This document shows positions 12,927 to 13,109 of a DNA stretch of 13,109 nucleotides, piece after piece. Numbering within the stretch: position 1 is the first letter of the stretch; every line of letters starts with the position of its first letter. The DNA comes from Candidatus Omnitrophica bacterium UBA1562 (GTDB lineage: Bacteria; Omnitrophota; Gorgyraeia; Gygaellales; Profunditerraquicolaceae): NCBI GenBank assembly GCA_002322525.1, contig DCOU01000007.1, positions 1-13,109 on the forward strand, given 5' to 3'. The translations under genes and the position numbers were made by a program. Below the pieces are notes generated by a model. It searched no databases. It was not told the origin of the DNA and saw only the letters and a program-made list of their open reading frames with translations.

Positions 12927-13109
12927 GAAAGTAATTTTTTTAGATAGGGATGGGGTAATAAATGAATATCCCGGAGATTCAGATTATGTGAAGTCCTGGA
13001 GCGAATTTCTTTTTTTGCCAAAAGTAAAATCCAGCCTGAAGAGGCTAAATGATAGAGGATTTAAAATTATTATCATCTCTAACCAAGCCGGTGTTTCCAA
13101 GGGTATCTA
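12925..13109 (+). CDS. gmhB: D-glycero-D-manno-heptose-1,7-bisphosphate 7-phosphatase-like HAD protein, N-terminal part
   Basis: The frame runs off the right edge after 61 codons. It begins K-V-I-F-L-D-R-D-G-V-I-N (2-13), the HAD-IIIA motif I with nucleophile Asp7 and acid/base Asp9. Then come D-Y-V-K-S-W-S-E-F-L-F-L-P (20-32), typical of GmhB, and motif II in I-I-S-N-Q-A-G-V (50-57). GmhB removes the C7 phosphate from heptose bisphosphate on the way to ADP- or GDP-heptose, which fits the two GT9 genes upstream. An in-frame TAA at 12907-12909 and the absence of any other ATG, GTG or TTG in between fix the start at 12925. Histidinol-phosphate phosphatase domains look similar, but the D-R-D-G-V-I-N...D-Y-V pattern and the context favour GmhB. 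About two-thirds of the protein should lie beyond the window. Confidence 0.82.
   Translation, partial: MKVIFLDRDGVINEYPGDSDYVKSWSEFLFLPKVKSSLKRLNDRGFKIIIISNQAGVSKGI

Overview
The window is one strand-uniform stretch of a cell-surface polysaccharide / lipopolysaccharide biosynthesis locus. It holds eleven complete protein genes plus one truncated gene at each edge, all on the + strand. The DNA is AT-rich, the genes are tightly packed, and several stop and start codons overlap. The toolkit (two heptosyltransferase-type GT9 enzymes, a heptose-bisphosphate phosphatase, an O-antigen ligase/polymerase-type membrane protein) points to a Gram-negative, diderm bacterium. The combination of a DUF5989 peptide, a DUF3108 protein, many glycosyltransferases and abundant palindromic repeats would fit an uncultivated lineage such as Omnitrophota, but that assignment is an inference from style, not something the sequence proves.

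Layout. 1-129: tail of a tiny membrane protein (DUF5989 type). 181-6429: a compressed block of DUF3108 protein, SAM methyltransferase, large GT39/ArnT-like membrane glycosyltransferase, two DPM1-like GT2 enzymes and an O-antigen ligase/polymerase family protein, with junctions from a 4-bp overlap to a 3-bp gap and mostly no Shine-Dalgarno sequence at the internal starts. 6461-9644: GT9 glycosyltransferase, mannose-1-phosphate guanylyltransferase, second GT9 glycosyltransferase. 9775-12779: DegT-family sugar aminotransferase, WaaE-like GT2 and an RfbE-like nucleotide-sugar epimerase. 12925 onward: start of a GmhB-type phosphatase that runs off the end.

How it fits together. ManC, the DegT aminotransferase, the epimerase and GmhB would make or modify activated sugars (GDP-mannose, an amino sugar, an epimerised deoxysugar, heptose). 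The two GT9 and three GT2 enzymes would assemble them on lipid carriers or lipid A core at the cytoplasmic face. The ArnT-like protein and the WaaL/Wzy-like protein would act on the periplasmic side. The methyltransferase may cap or decorate the glycan. No flippase or initiating phosphoglycosyltransferase is visible here.

The least ordinary aspect is the load of palindromic repeats, which sit between genes and also inside reading frames. One family shares the 9-mer TTTACCCCG at three places. At two of these, the left arm lies at the end of one gene and can pair with the G-rich ribosome-binding region of the next. There is also a perfect 4 x 7-bp tandem repeat inside the manC frame (a possible phase-variation tract), a 14-bp perfect hairpin over a stop codon, an approximately 88-bp nested inverted repeat upstream of the aminotransferase, an in-frame nested palindrome in the membrane glycosyltransferase, and three successive hairpins before the phosphatase, the last covering its start codon.
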